64,000 nt of DNA, taken from contig CALWSL010000003.1 in NCBI GenBank assembly GCA_944384205.1, positions 1 through 64,000 on the forward strand. Reading direction: 5' to 3'. Position 1 is the first letter of the stretch. Each line of letters opens with the position of its first letter. The position numbers and the translations under genes were made by a program. Positions 1 to 6,815 of this stretch are shown piece after piece. The DNA is from an uncultured Acetatifactor sp. (GTDB taxonomy: Bacteria; Bacillota; Clostridia; Lachnospirales; Lachnospiraceae). The notes under the pieces are model-generated. The model made no database searches. It saw only the letters and a list, made by a program, of their open reading frames with translations, and was not told the origin of the DNA.

Positions 1-3
1 GAC

Positions 4-75
4 GGCTCCATGGTCAAGCGGTTAAGACATCGCCCTTTCACGGCGGTAACACGGGTTCGATTCCCGTTGGAGTCA
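4..75 (+). tRNA. tRNA-Glu (anticodon TTC)
   Basis: A complete cloverleaf can be read: the 7-bp acceptor GGCTCCA pairs with TGGAGTC, the T arm carries GGTTCGATTCC, and the anticodon loop CTTTCAC gives TTC. It is the first of five closely spaced tRNAs on this strand. No CCA is encoded. Confidence 0.95.
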
Positions 76-126
76 TAGTGCGTGATTTTCACCACGAGTT
101 ATAGTTATATGTCCCGAAAGGGTTAC

Positions 127-200
127 GGACCTTTAGCTCAGTTGGTTAGAGCAACCGGCTCATAACCGGTCGGTCCTGGGTTCGAGTCCCCGAAGGTCCA
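127..200 (+). tRNA. tRNA-Met (anticodon CAT)
   Basis: Acceptor GGACCTT pairs with AAGGTCC, the T arm carries GGTTCGAGTCC and the anticodon loop CTCATAA gives CAT. Elongator Met is the best reading. A tRNA-Ile read through lysidine at CAT cannot be excluded from sequence alone, but the acceptor begins with a G-C pair, so it is not a typical initiator. Confidence 0.9.
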
Positions 201-236
201 CTTGAGAGAATTCTCATCCGTATTTATAATGTATAT

Positions 237-310
237 GGCCCAGTGGCTCAGTTGGTTAGAGCGTCGCCCTGTCACGGCGAAGGTCGTCGGTTCGAGTCCG
301 ATCTGGGTCG
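237..310 (+). tRNA. tRNA-Asp (anticodon GTC)
   Basis: Acceptor GGCCCAG pairs with CTGGGTC, followed by discriminator G. The anticodon loop CTGTCAC gives GTC. It is the third gene of the tRNA cluster. Confidence 0.95.
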
Positions 311-314
311 TTAT

Positions 315-387
315 GGGGTCTTAGCTCAGCTGGGAGAGCATCTGCCTTACAAGCAGAGGGTCATAGGTTCGAGCCCTATAGGCCCCA
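315..387 (+). tRNA. tRNA-Val (anticodon TAC)
   Basis: Acceptor GGGGTCT pairs with AGGCCCC (one G-T wobble), the T arm carries GGTTCGAGCCC and the anticodon loop CTTACAA gives TAC. It starts only 4 nt after tRNA-Asp. Confidence 0.95.
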
Positions 388-455
388 TTTGCATGTTGCC
401 GTGAACGAGGAAACATAGTTTCCGAGTTTGCATGTGCGTTTACCATAGTGCGTCG

Positions 456-539
456 GCTGGTGTGGCGGAATAGGCAGACGCAAGGGACTTAAAATCCCTC
501 GGGGGCAACCCCGTGCCGGTTCAAGTCCGGCCACCAGCA
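456..539 (+). tRNA. tRNA-Leu (anticodon TAA), integration target of element 1
   Basis: This is a class II tRNA of 84 nt with a long variable arm; the anticodon loop CTTAAAA gives TAA. Acceptor GCTGGTG pairs with CACCAGC. Its last 20 bases recur exactly at 5191-5210, so an element has integrated at the 3' end and the target copy kept here rebuilds a full tRNA. The original downstream terminator now lies beyond the element, at 5221-5253. Confidence 0.96.
520..539 (+). repeat. attL core of element 1 (tRNA-Leu 3' end)
   Basis: The 20-bp sequence TTCAAGTCCGGCCACCAGCA is the 3' part of tRNA-Leu and is repeated identically at 5191-5210. Tyrosine recombinases commonly use tRNA 3' ends as attachment cores. 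Confidence 0.93.
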
Positions 540-553
540 GTAGTTTAAAAGTG

Positions 554-590
554 GGAGAAATGTTGAGTTTATCAGCATTTCTCCTATTTT
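554..590 (+). terminator. Terminator-like hairpin just inside attL
   Basis: GGAGAAATG (554-562) pairs with CATTTCTCC (576-584) and is followed by TATTTTC. It would end read-through from the tRNA operon into the element and replaces the displaced tRNA terminator. Confidence 0.6.
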
Positions 591-606
591 CATTACATCC
601 AAGTTC

Positions 607-625
607 TGTTTGTAAATGTTTGTAA
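607..625. repeat. Paired direct repeats, left end of element 1
   Basis: TGTTTGTAA occurs at 607-615 and again at 617-625 (10-nt period). The same 9-mer pair sits at the right end of the element. Putative arm-type integrase binding sites; the role is inferred from position. Confidence 0.55.
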
Positions 626-636
626 AAAAATTTCCG

Positions 637-1850
637 TTAGTCTAACAGCGATTTCATGGCATTTATGGTTGCTTCATCGGGGTTGTTTTTCCGTATGTAA
701 TGCCATGTGGTAGCTGTGTCTGCGTGTCCTAATAGAGAAGATATTTTTGTAATGCTCACGCCCTCATCATAGAGCAGTGTTGCCACTGTGAACCTTATCT
801 GATGACTGGAGCGGTATTTGATACCTAGAGCCTTACAAACACGCTGTAATTCCTCGTTAAAGGTGTTTGGAATGAGCTGCTTTCCATTCCTCATAAAAAG
901 ATACTCATTATCGGGATATAAGCGGTGGGTCTTTTCTACAATGGCAAGAGCCTTGTCAGTCAAAGGAATTTGCCGAAAGCCTGTTGACCGATTACCCTTG
1001 AGATACGCTCTTCGTTGGTTATCTTTCCAACGGAGAAATTCATATCATCATCCATTTCATAAGTGCCACGCATACTACGGTTAATGTGCAGAAAACCATT
1101 CTGTATATCACTGTATTTGATTGCAAGCAGTTCCCCAATCCTCACACACAGATAAAAGTCTAATTGAATGGCAAGTGCGTATATATCCTCACGCTCTGCC
1201 AAGTAATCAAGTATCTTTCTGCGTTCCTCCAGGGTGTAATTATCCTTGGTGCTGTTCTTAGGCATACAACGCTTGCGGAAAGGCTTTAAGTCCACATCTG
1301 CAAGGGGATTGTGGGGAATTAGCTTTAAGGACACGGAGCGTTTAAAAATTCCATTCAATACCACAATAATATTTGTCAGCCTTTTGGAAGTAATGGCAAA
1401 ATCAGCGGTAATGGAATAGAGGAACTTTTCCAAATACTCAATCGTGATATCCCTGGTTCGCATATCTGCCAGTTCCGAATTGGCAATATAATTTTTCCAC
1501 TCATTTGCATTTTCACGGAGCGTTTTGCTGTTGGTCTGTATTTCTTTTCTCCAGAGCATCCACTCACGATAGCTTTCCGTCAGTGTACGATTTTGTGCAC
1601 CAAAGAAATAATCATACAGCTTCAGAAGCAGAGCCTCTCGGCTGTTAGCGGTAAATTGCTTGCGTTTGATTACAAGATAATACTGATTGATTTCTTCACG
1701 ATATTTAATTTTTTCTAAATCACAGTTTTGTGAGAGTAGTTTTTCCAGTTTCATATGCTCATACAATTCTGCGATTCCTTCTAGACTTAAAATACTACTG
1801 GAAGAATTATTTTGCAATACTTCTTCAAATGACAGCTTGGATAAATCCAT
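637..1850 (-). pseudogene. int: Tyrosine recombinase/integrase of element 1, frameshifted
   Basis: This is a phage-type tyrosine recombinase of about 400 residues, read in two frames: 1850-960 gives the N-terminal SAM-like core-binding region and the catalytic Arg (RIGELLAI), while 963-637 gives the C-terminal catalytic part with HQIRFT, the GH of SLLGHADT and the final Tyr of HYIRK. Near 1000-1020 the second frame already reads a typical linker (KGNRSTGFRQIPLTDKALAI), whereas the first frame goes off-family before stopping at 960, so one indel explains the split. It lies beside attL and faces the tRNA, as usual. The ATG at 1850 has no clear ribosome site; see the leader entry. Either a true inactivating mutation or an assembly error. 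Confidence 0.85.
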
Positions 1851-2552
1851 TGCGTCAGGTAACGCAAAAAGGACTTTTGCTAGGTGTTTAAGTTTCTTGG
1901 TATTTTCGGTTGCTCGGAAAAATAGGCTTGGTCGGTATATTAGGTTTTTCGGTTTTGCGCCCTATATGCGCTTGCTCCTTTCTCATAAAATTTGCCTGTG
2001 GCATATCCTATATATGTGTTTTGGGGAAAATATTTGTTAGATTGGTTTTGTAAAAAAAAATGGGTGGAAGTGACGTTTTTTGAAAAGGAAAGGGATAGAC
2101 TACCTTTCTTGAAAGCGTTGTATCATTTATTTTTCTAAATTTGTTATTGATAGGTCTGGCGGTATTGTTTGAGATTTCTAAATCTGTTTTTAGAAAATCT
2201 ACAGTAATCTTGGAGAAAAGAAAATTTGTTTTTCTAAAACTGTTGTTTCCTATTTCTAAATTTTATTTGATTATAGATATGTCCAAGACAAAAATAACGA
2301 AAAATAATGGAACAATAAACGAAAATAAAAAGCGGTGGTTTTATAAACGGATTTTTTAAAACGTAAAAACAAACAATAAAACAAAGGAAAGGATAAGCGT
2401 TAAAATAATTTTTTTGAAAAGGGGTATTTTGGGGGTACTTTGGGCAAAAAAGTATCCGTTTTGTTTTTTCGGTCATTTTAAAAACGTAAAAACAAAACGA
2501 ATAGAATTGTGTGTGAAAACAAAACAATTAAGAAATGAGAAAAAGAGATACA
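1851..2552. other. Non-coding AT-rich control region of element 1
   Basis: No convincing gene lies here. Reading on the minus strand, 2025-1851 is the integrase leader: a GGCATATCCTATATA-like stretch, an AGAAAGGAG ribosome-site-like motif at about 1975-1983, a Pro/Lys-rich open stretch, then CTTTTTGCGTTAC before the integrase. From about 2130 to 2360 the motif TTTCTAAA/TTTTCTAAA recurs at least five times, and near 2500 lies ATTGTGTGTGAAAACAAAACAATT. Closely related leader and motifs occur in the same relative place in element 2 (29650-30290). Possible roles are integrase regulation, attachment arm sites or a replication origin. Confidence 0.5.
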
Positions 2553-2750
2553 TTACTTTTTGTAGATTGCGACTTCTTCTAAGCTGCAATCAAGTATTTC
2601 ACATAAGCGGTTCAGAGTGTGGGTTGATACATTGGTATTGGAGCGAAGTCGGGATAATTGTCCGGCTGAAAAATTGTACTTGTTAATCAATTCATATTGT
2701 GACACACCCTTTTTCTTTAAGGTGTTCCAAAGTGGCTCGTAAGAAATCAT
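2553..2750 (-). CDS. XRE-family helix-turn-helix regulator
   Basis: This 65-residue protein is essentially a single Cro/C1-type helix-turn-helix. The segment GVSQYELINKYNFSAGQLSRLR matches the two DNA-contact helices, followed by TLNRLCEILDCSLEEV typical of the family's fourth and fifth helices. The start at 2750 is chosen because AAAGGATG lies 8-9 nt upstream; an earlier ATG at 2759 would sit on that ribosome site. It diverges from the membrane-protein gene at 2872 and reads toward the integrase. As in many small integrative elements it probably controls the integrase or its own promoter in the 2750-2870 interval; that role is inferred. Confidence 0.85.
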   Translation of the reverse strand: MISYEPLWNTLKKKGVSQYELINKYNFSAGQLSRLRSNTNVSTHTLNRLCEILDCSLEEVAIYKK

Positions 2751-2871
2751 AACTATCATCCTTTCCTACTTGCAATCTTACCCGTAAATGGACTATAATC
2801 ATATTAGCCATAAGTGGGCAAGGTTATGCCTTATAAGGTAACTAAAAGTACAAGAGAAAGGGAAATGTATT

Positions 2872-4332
2872 ATGAACAATTTATGTGAGAAATGCGGAAC
2901 GGAACTAATTGACGGTGTATGCCCTAAATGCGTACAGAGTGAAACGAAAGCGGCAAGCAGATATGAGGGAAAGTTTAAAAACTTTTTTATGTCGCCAAAG
3001 GAAAAACTTGTTACTATTTTGGGCAATTCCTATATAGAGAACTTTTTACATAATGGTTCTGTTGAAAGAGGCTTTGCTGTTGTAAGCGATAAGCGTGTTT
3101 ATTTTCAAGGAAACAATTACTATATAAGCTATGATGCCAAGGGAAAAAAGAAAGTCATTAGAAATCAGCAGTCAAGAACGGTTGATTTGAAAGATGTTAC
3201 GGGTACAGGAACAGATAGTTACGTTAATACAGCGTGGTTTATAAGAGGATGTGTTGCGGCTGTTTTGATGATTATAATTGCAATTTTGGTAATGGGACTA
3301 ACGCAAGAGACAGGACCTAAGACGGTTACTATTACCCCTGGAAATTTAGCTGGGCAGTCAAGTAGTAACACAGAAGAATTTGCGGAACTAATGGGGGGAC
3401 TTATGAAAGTAATTGCAGTGATATTTTTACCTGTGTTTTGCTTCTTTAAGTACCATATGTCCGCAGTTTCCTTGATTACAATTCAGTATGCAGGTGGGGT
3501 TATTGGTTTTGATATAAATTGGTTTACAGAGCAGGAAATTGATTTATTTCAAAAACAGCTTCGTCTTGCAAAGGATAAAGCCATTGAAGCCAGTGACAAT
3601 GCAGTAGCAAATAAATTACAGGAAGCTGTAAGTAGCATGACACAATCGGTTTCTGCTCCTAATAGTAAAGCGGATGAACTTTCCAAGTTAGTAGATTTAT
3701 TACAAAAGGGAGTAATCACACAGGAAGAATTTGAAAAAATGAAAAAGGATTTAATTATGGTGCAAGAAATCAGTGCAAAAGCCATAACAAGTAATTCAGC
3801 AAATTTGACCATGACCAAGGAATACCTTGTGGTAAAGGGAAAGCATTTTCAAGTAAGAAATGGTTATTTAAATAGTTCAAGTCAGACACAGGCTATTTCA
3901 GTAAAAGATATCTTGAGTATGGAGTATCTGACAATGCGCTCTAAAAGGTTATTTATTCTTTTTATGGTCTTGATGACGTTTGTTGTATTTGGTGGTGCTG
4001 GGATACGAAAAACGCTTTCTGTTACAAGGCAGATAGACAAGGAAGTACAGAAAATAGAGAATGTTTATAACTCTGTGGCGGATGAAGATATTGATGTCAA
4101 TATTACAGGCTCTGTAAAAGGTATTTTTTCAGAATTGGGAATAAAGGGAATGATAATAGTGTATGCACTTTTGATTGTGGGAAGTGTAGGCTGTTTTGTT
4201 CTCTATTGGCTTAAGCCTATTCGGGTACTTTACATTTCCACGTTGGGAATGATAATTGCAGTTGAAAGAAGATTTTACGACAAATCGCAGTTGGATAGTA
4301 TTGTTAATACATGGCAAATGCAGTTGTGGTAA
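2872..4332 (+). CDS. Zinc-ribbon membrane protein with SHOCT-like segment
   Basis: The product has 486 residues. An N-terminal zinc ribbon CEKCGTELIDGVCPKC (residues 4-19) is followed by a globular region resembling the PH-like domains seen in such proteins (residues 35-115). Two membrane segments lie near 125-145 and 180-205. A SHOCT-type helix pair (DLLQKGVITQEEFEKMKKDL) lies near 285-305, then a second soluble region and two more membrane segments near 360-380 and 420-445. Function is unknown to me. The gene is cargo of element 1, directly upstream of the type III toxin-antitoxin unit, and element 2 carries its own zinc-ribbon protein, so such proteins may be a recurring partner of these elements. 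Base composition is A-rich compared with the core genes. Confidence 0.8.
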   Translation: MNNLCEKCGTELIDGVCPKCVQSETKAASRYEGKFKNFFMSPKEKLVTILGNSYIENFLHNGSVERGFAVVSDKRVYFQGNNYYISYDAKGKKKVIRNQQSRTVDLKDVTGTGTDSYVNTAWFIRGCVAAVLMIIIAILVMGLTQETGPKTVTITPGNLAGQSSSNTEEFAELMGGLMKVIAVIFLPVFCFFKYHMSAVSLITIQYAGGVIGFDINWFTEQEIDLFQKQLRLAKDKAIEASDNAVANKLQEAVSSMTQSVSAPNSKADELSKLVDLLQKGVITQEEFEKMKKDLIMVQEISAKAITSNSANLTMTKEYLVVKGKHFQVRNGYLNSSSQTQAISVKDILSMEYLTMRSKRLFILFMVLMTFVVFGGAGIRKTLSVTRQIDKEVQKIENVYNSVADEDIDVNITGSVKGIFSELGIKGMIIVYALLIVGSVGCFVLYWLKPIRVLYISTLGMIIAVERRFYDKSQLDSIVNTWQMQLW

Positions 4333-4372
4333 AGGACACGATAAAAATCACATGAATTTTCTGAAATGTAAT

Positions 4373-4400
4373 TGATTTTTTGTTTGCGGTGACATATACT
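4373..4400 (+). promoter_or_regulatory. Promoter of the type III antitoxin RNA
   Basis: TTGATT (4373-4378) and TATACT (4395-4400) are separated by 16 nt and placed just before the 38-nt repeats. A start near 4407 is predicted. Confidence 0.6.
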
Positions 4401-4406
4401 ATATTT

Positions 4407-4528
4407 AGATAGGAAACTATCTTCGGGAGAGTTCCTGCCATATAGTGGAAGATTTTAAACTCGGGAGAGTCCCTGCCAGACAGTGGGAGATTTTAAACTC
4501 TAAGGGAGCTGTAAAGCTCCCTTGCTTT
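4407..4528 (+). ncRNA. Type III antitoxin RNA with two 38-nt repeats
   Basis: Two tandem 38-nt units lie at 4423-4460 and 4461-4498. Both begin TCGGGAGAGT, contain CCTGCCA and end GATTTTAAAC, differing at about five positions. A partial third unit may precede them. They are preceded by a promoter and followed by a terminator hairpin (AAGGGAGC/GCTCCCTT) 30 nt before the toxin start. This promoter-repeats-terminator-toxin order is the signature of type III toxin-antitoxin loci (ToxIN, AbiQ, TenpIN, CptIN), in which the toxin cuts the repeat RNA into pseudoknotted units that then inhibit it. Confidence 0.85.
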
Positions 4529-4529
4529 T
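4502..4529 (+). terminator. Terminator between antitoxin repeats and toxin
   Basis: AAGGGAGC pairs with GCTCCCTT across a 6-nt loop and is followed by GCTTTTTC. In type III systems a leaky terminator here keeps antitoxin RNA in excess over toxin mRNA. Confidence 0.8.
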
Positions 4530-4557
4530 TCTTTAAAAGTGCGAAAGAAAGGGAATT

Positions 4558-5121
4558 ATGGAAAATTTTAAGTTATACAGCGTATCCGATAGGTACATAT
4601 CATACTTGCGGGAAAAGTTTCCTAATGTTTACTCCAATAAAATGGATACAAGGGTACATACAAGAAAATATTTGGGCGTAGTTTTGCAGGTTGGCGAGTA
4701 TCATTATTATATTCCCATGTCATCGCCTAAACAGACTGATTATCAGATTGCCGGAGATAGCATGGTAATTAAGAAAAGCATTGTACCAATTATGCGAGTG
4801 GTTGTTAAGAATACAAAGGGCGAACGGGAGCTGAAAGCAACACTGCGTCTGAGCCATATGATACCGGTTCCGGCTTCGGAATTAGAGTTATATGCACTTG
4901 ATGATGAGCCGGATGAAGCATATAAGGATTTGGTGCAAAATGAAATGATTTTTATTCGTAAGAATCAAGATAAAATTAGTGCAAATGCACAGTTGATTTA
5001 TAAGCAAAAAATAGAGAATGACACCTCGGCAAAGTATGTTATGTCGGCATTAGATTTCAAAGCATTGGAAGAAATGTGTGATAAATTTGCGGAGCATATA
5101 GGGAAAGCTGATTGTTTGTAA
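4558..5121 (+). CDS. Type III toxin, ToxN/AbiQ-like endoribonuclease
   Basis: The product has 187 residues. The N-terminus (FKLYSVSDRYISYLREKFPNVY) and the following KYLGVVLQVGEYHYYIPMSSPK segment match the ToxN/AbiQ fold: YIxYL, then a beta strand with YxxPLSSPK-like residues. Family members are metal-independent RNases that cleave A-rich RNA and abort phage infection. The ATG at 4558 has AAAGGG 5 nt upstream. The gene follows the repeat RNA and terminator directly, which supports the assignment independently of the protein. Both TGTTTGTAA arm repeats begin at its stop codon, so it is the last gene before attR. Family assignment is from recognised sequence pattern, not from an alignment. Confidence 0.88.
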   Translation: MENFKLYSVSDRYISYLREKFPNVYSNKMDTRVHTRKYLGVVLQVGEYHYYIPMSSPKQTDYQIAGDSMVIKKSIVPIMRVVVKNTKGERELKATLRLSHMIPVPASELELYALDDEPDEAYKDLVQNEMIFIRKNQDKISANAQLIYKQKIENDTSAKYVMSALDFKALEEMCDKFAEHIGKADCL

Positions 5122-5132
5122 CTTGTTTGTAA
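5113..5132. repeat. Paired direct repeats, right end of element 1
   Basis: TGTTTGTAA at 5113-5121 and 5124-5132 (11-nt period) mirrors the pair at 607-625. The first copy overlaps the toxin stop codon. Putative integrase arm sites. Confidence 0.55.
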
Positions 5133-5190
5133 TGCCGTGAAGGAACCGCAGAAACCTCCTATTTATGCGTATTCTGCGGGCGGAGATACA

Positions 5191-5210
5191 TTCAAGTCCG
5201 GCCACCAGCA
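5191..5210 (+). repeat. attR core of element 1
   Basis: This is an exact 20-bp copy of the tRNA-Leu 3' end (520-539). It marks the far boundary of element 1. The sequence beyond it resumes with the original tRNA operon terminator. Confidence 0.93.
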
Positions 5211-5220
5211 CTAAAGAAGG

Positions 5221-5253
5221 AGAAATACAGCAGTTTGTTGTATTTCTTTTTTT
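5221..5253 (+). terminator. Original tRNA-operon terminator, displaced by element 1
   Basis: AGAAATACA pairs with TGTATTTCT and is followed by a run of T. It lies about 10 nt beyond attR, where a terminator for tRNA-Leu would stand without the insertion. From 5254 to 5486 I see no gene. Confidence 0.75.
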
Positions 5254-5486
5254 GTGTGAAGGTTGCAAAGACTTGCATTTAAATTTGAACTCTGATAAAC
5301 GTTAAAAGTATTATTTCGTATAATAATATAAAAATTTTATCAGGGAGACAACCAATTCTGAACTATGATAGCAGAGATTGTGCTACAGGAGAAGAATATG
5401 TTCCGACAAATTTATAAAATTTCCCCTTCCATCTTTTCCTCCCCGGCATATAATGATAGCAAGGAAATGAGGAATGGGAAATCCCG

Positions 5487-6458
5487 ATGAAAAAAAGAAT
5501 TTCTCTGGAACCGGAAGCCCTCGCAGTTTGTAGGGAAAGTGCAGTTCCACCGCTTATCTTTCAACTGCCGCCCAGACAGGGGCGGGAAGTGCTGGAAAAG
5601 GCTCAAAATATGTCGATTCCTATGTATCCTGCCAAAGTACAGAAAATAATAGTGGATACAGGAAATTGGGGGAGGCTGACGGTCTATGTAGTCAGTCCCA
5701 TAGGAATAGAAAATCCGTCAAATGTCATTTTTTATATTCATGGGGCAGGATGGGTGTTCGGAAGCTTTCATACTCATGAAAAGCTGGTGAGAGAACTGGC
5801 GGCGCGGACAGGGTCCGTGCTGGTGTTCACGGAATATACCCGCTCGCCGGAGGCACATTACCCTGTGGCGATTGAACAATGTTATGCAGTGCTTTGCAGA
5901 TTGCCTGAGTTTCTGGAACCGTTGGGTTTTCAGATGAATCCCCGTACCTTGACGGTAGCGGGGGACAGTGTAGGCGGAAACATGGCGATTGCAATGACCT
6001 TGCTGGCGAAGGAGCGGAAGGGACCATATATACAAAAACAGCTTTTGTATTATCCGGTTACAAATGCCTGTTTTTGTACGGCGTCTTATATGCAGTTTGC
6101 GGAAGGATATTATCTTTATCGGGAAGGGATGAAGTGGTTTTGGAATCAGTATACCACATCAGATGTTGAGCGAAATGAGATTACAGCATCACCGCTTCGG
6201 GCAGGCAGAGAGCAGCTTCAAAATCTGCCGGAAGCTATGATTTTGAACGGCGAAGCGGATGTGCTTCGGGATGAAGGGGAAGCATACGCAAGGAAGCTTC
6301 GGGATGCGGGAATAGCGGTGACGGCAATGAGATTTCAGGGAATCATACATGATTTTGTGATGCTGAATGCCTTAGACCAGACAAAAGCGTGCCGGGCGGC
6401 AATGAATGCTTCGGTTGCCTGGATAAACGAAAGGAATTTTGGGAGAAGTTGTATATAA
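5487..6458 (+). CDS. Alpha/beta hydrolase, esterase/lipase (HSL type)
   Basis: The product has 323 residues with the hormone-sensitive-lipase pattern. The oxyanion motif reads HGAGW (HGGGW in most members) at about residues 86-90, the nucleophile elbow is GDSVGG (Ser near 160), and an Asp (NGEADVLRDE) and a His (IIHDFVML) near 255 and 290 complete the triad. No signal peptide or membrane helix is seen, so it should hydrolyse short acyl esters in the cytoplasm; the natural substrate is unknown. It stands alone, is followed by a terminator and has only a weak ribosome site, so the start at 5487 is less certain than the family. Confidence 0.88.
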   Translation: MKKRISLEPEALAVCRESAVPPLIFQLPPRQGREVLEKAQNMSIPMYPAKVQKIIVDTGNWGRLTVYVVSPIGIENPSNVIFYIHGAGWVFGSFHTHEKLVRELAARTGSVLVFTEYTRSPEAHYPVAIEQCYAVLCRLPEFLEPLGFQMNPRTLTVAGDSVGGNMAIAMTLLAKERKGPYIQKQLLYYPVTNACFCTASYMQFAEGYYLYREGMKWFWNQYTTSDVERNEITASPLRAGREQLQNLPEAMILNGEADVLRDEGEAYARKLRDAGIAVTAMRFQGIIHDFVMLNALDQTKACRAAMNASVAWINERNFGRSCI

Positions 6459-6487
6459 GAGAATTGGCATGGAATTGATTTAGTCTG

Positions 6488-6512
6488 GAGAGAGTGAGAA
6501 GCTCTCTCTTTT
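6488..6512 (+). terminator. Terminator after the esterase gene
   Basis: GAGAGAG (6488-6494) pairs with CTCTCTC (6502-6508) and is followed by TTTT. Confidence 0.75.
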
Positions 6513-6566
6513 ATATCATAAATCAAAGAGGGTGAGGGGTATCATTAAGAATGGGAAAATACATGA

Positions 6567-6716
6567 ATGGAAAATGAATCTGAAATCTTTGCTGGTTTGG
6601 ACGATTTGTGTGGGGATAAACTGCTGCGGCTGCACGAGGAGGCTGCTTCCACAGGATTTGTAGAAATGGCGGAAGGCGGTGCGGAGGTCAGTAAGGAAGT
6701 GAGTGTTGAAGAGTAG
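6567..6716 (+). CDS. Possible small acidic protein (49 residues)
   Basis: An open frame encodes a Glu-rich 49-residue peptide starting MENESEIFAGLDDL and ending in EVSVEE. There is no good ribosome site and no recognised family. It could be a remnant of a longer gene or chance; it is listed because it fills most of the 6513-6735 gap in a frame with coding-like codon use. Confidence 0.25.
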   Translation: MENESEIFAGLDDLCGDKLLRLHEEAASTGFVEMAEGGAEVSKEVSVEE

Positions 6717-6736
6717 ATAAATTATACCAAATAGTA

Positions 6737-6763
6737 TAATAAAAAATAAAAAATAGCCGATAT
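6737..6763 (+). promoter_or_regulatory. Sigma-D (sigma-28)-like promoter of the chemoreceptor
   Basis: GCCGATAT at 6756-6763 is one base off the GCCGATAA -10 element of motility sigma factors; TAAT at 6737-6740 stands at the right distance for a weak TAAA -35. It lies about 50 nt upstream of a chemoreceptor, a typical sigma-D target. Confidence 0.45.
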
Positions 6764-6815
6764 ATATGATACTATAGAAATATATATCAAAATTTTTATT
6801 TAAAGGAGTTTTGCT

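Larger units (their letters stand above)
540..5210. mobile_element. Integrative element 1 (about 4.7 kb) in tRNA-Leu
   Basis: The element is bounded by a 20-bp direct repeat of the tRNA-Leu 3' end. It holds a frameshifted tyrosine recombinase facing the tRNA, a divergent XRE regulator, a zinc-ribbon membrane protein and a type III toxin-antitoxin pair. No relaxase, replication, transfer or capsid gene is visible, so any movement would need a helper or rests on the integrase alone. Each end carries two copies of TGTTTGTAA (607-625 and 5113-5132), the expected look of arm-type integrase sites. Architecture and non-coding motifs resemble element 2 at 28292-33801. Confidence 0.9.

Noticed and set aside
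2234-2527. Phe/Tyr/Cys-rich frames in the AT-rich zone of element 1
   Set aside because: Composition-driven frames on both strands in a region that matches the non-coding zone of element 2.
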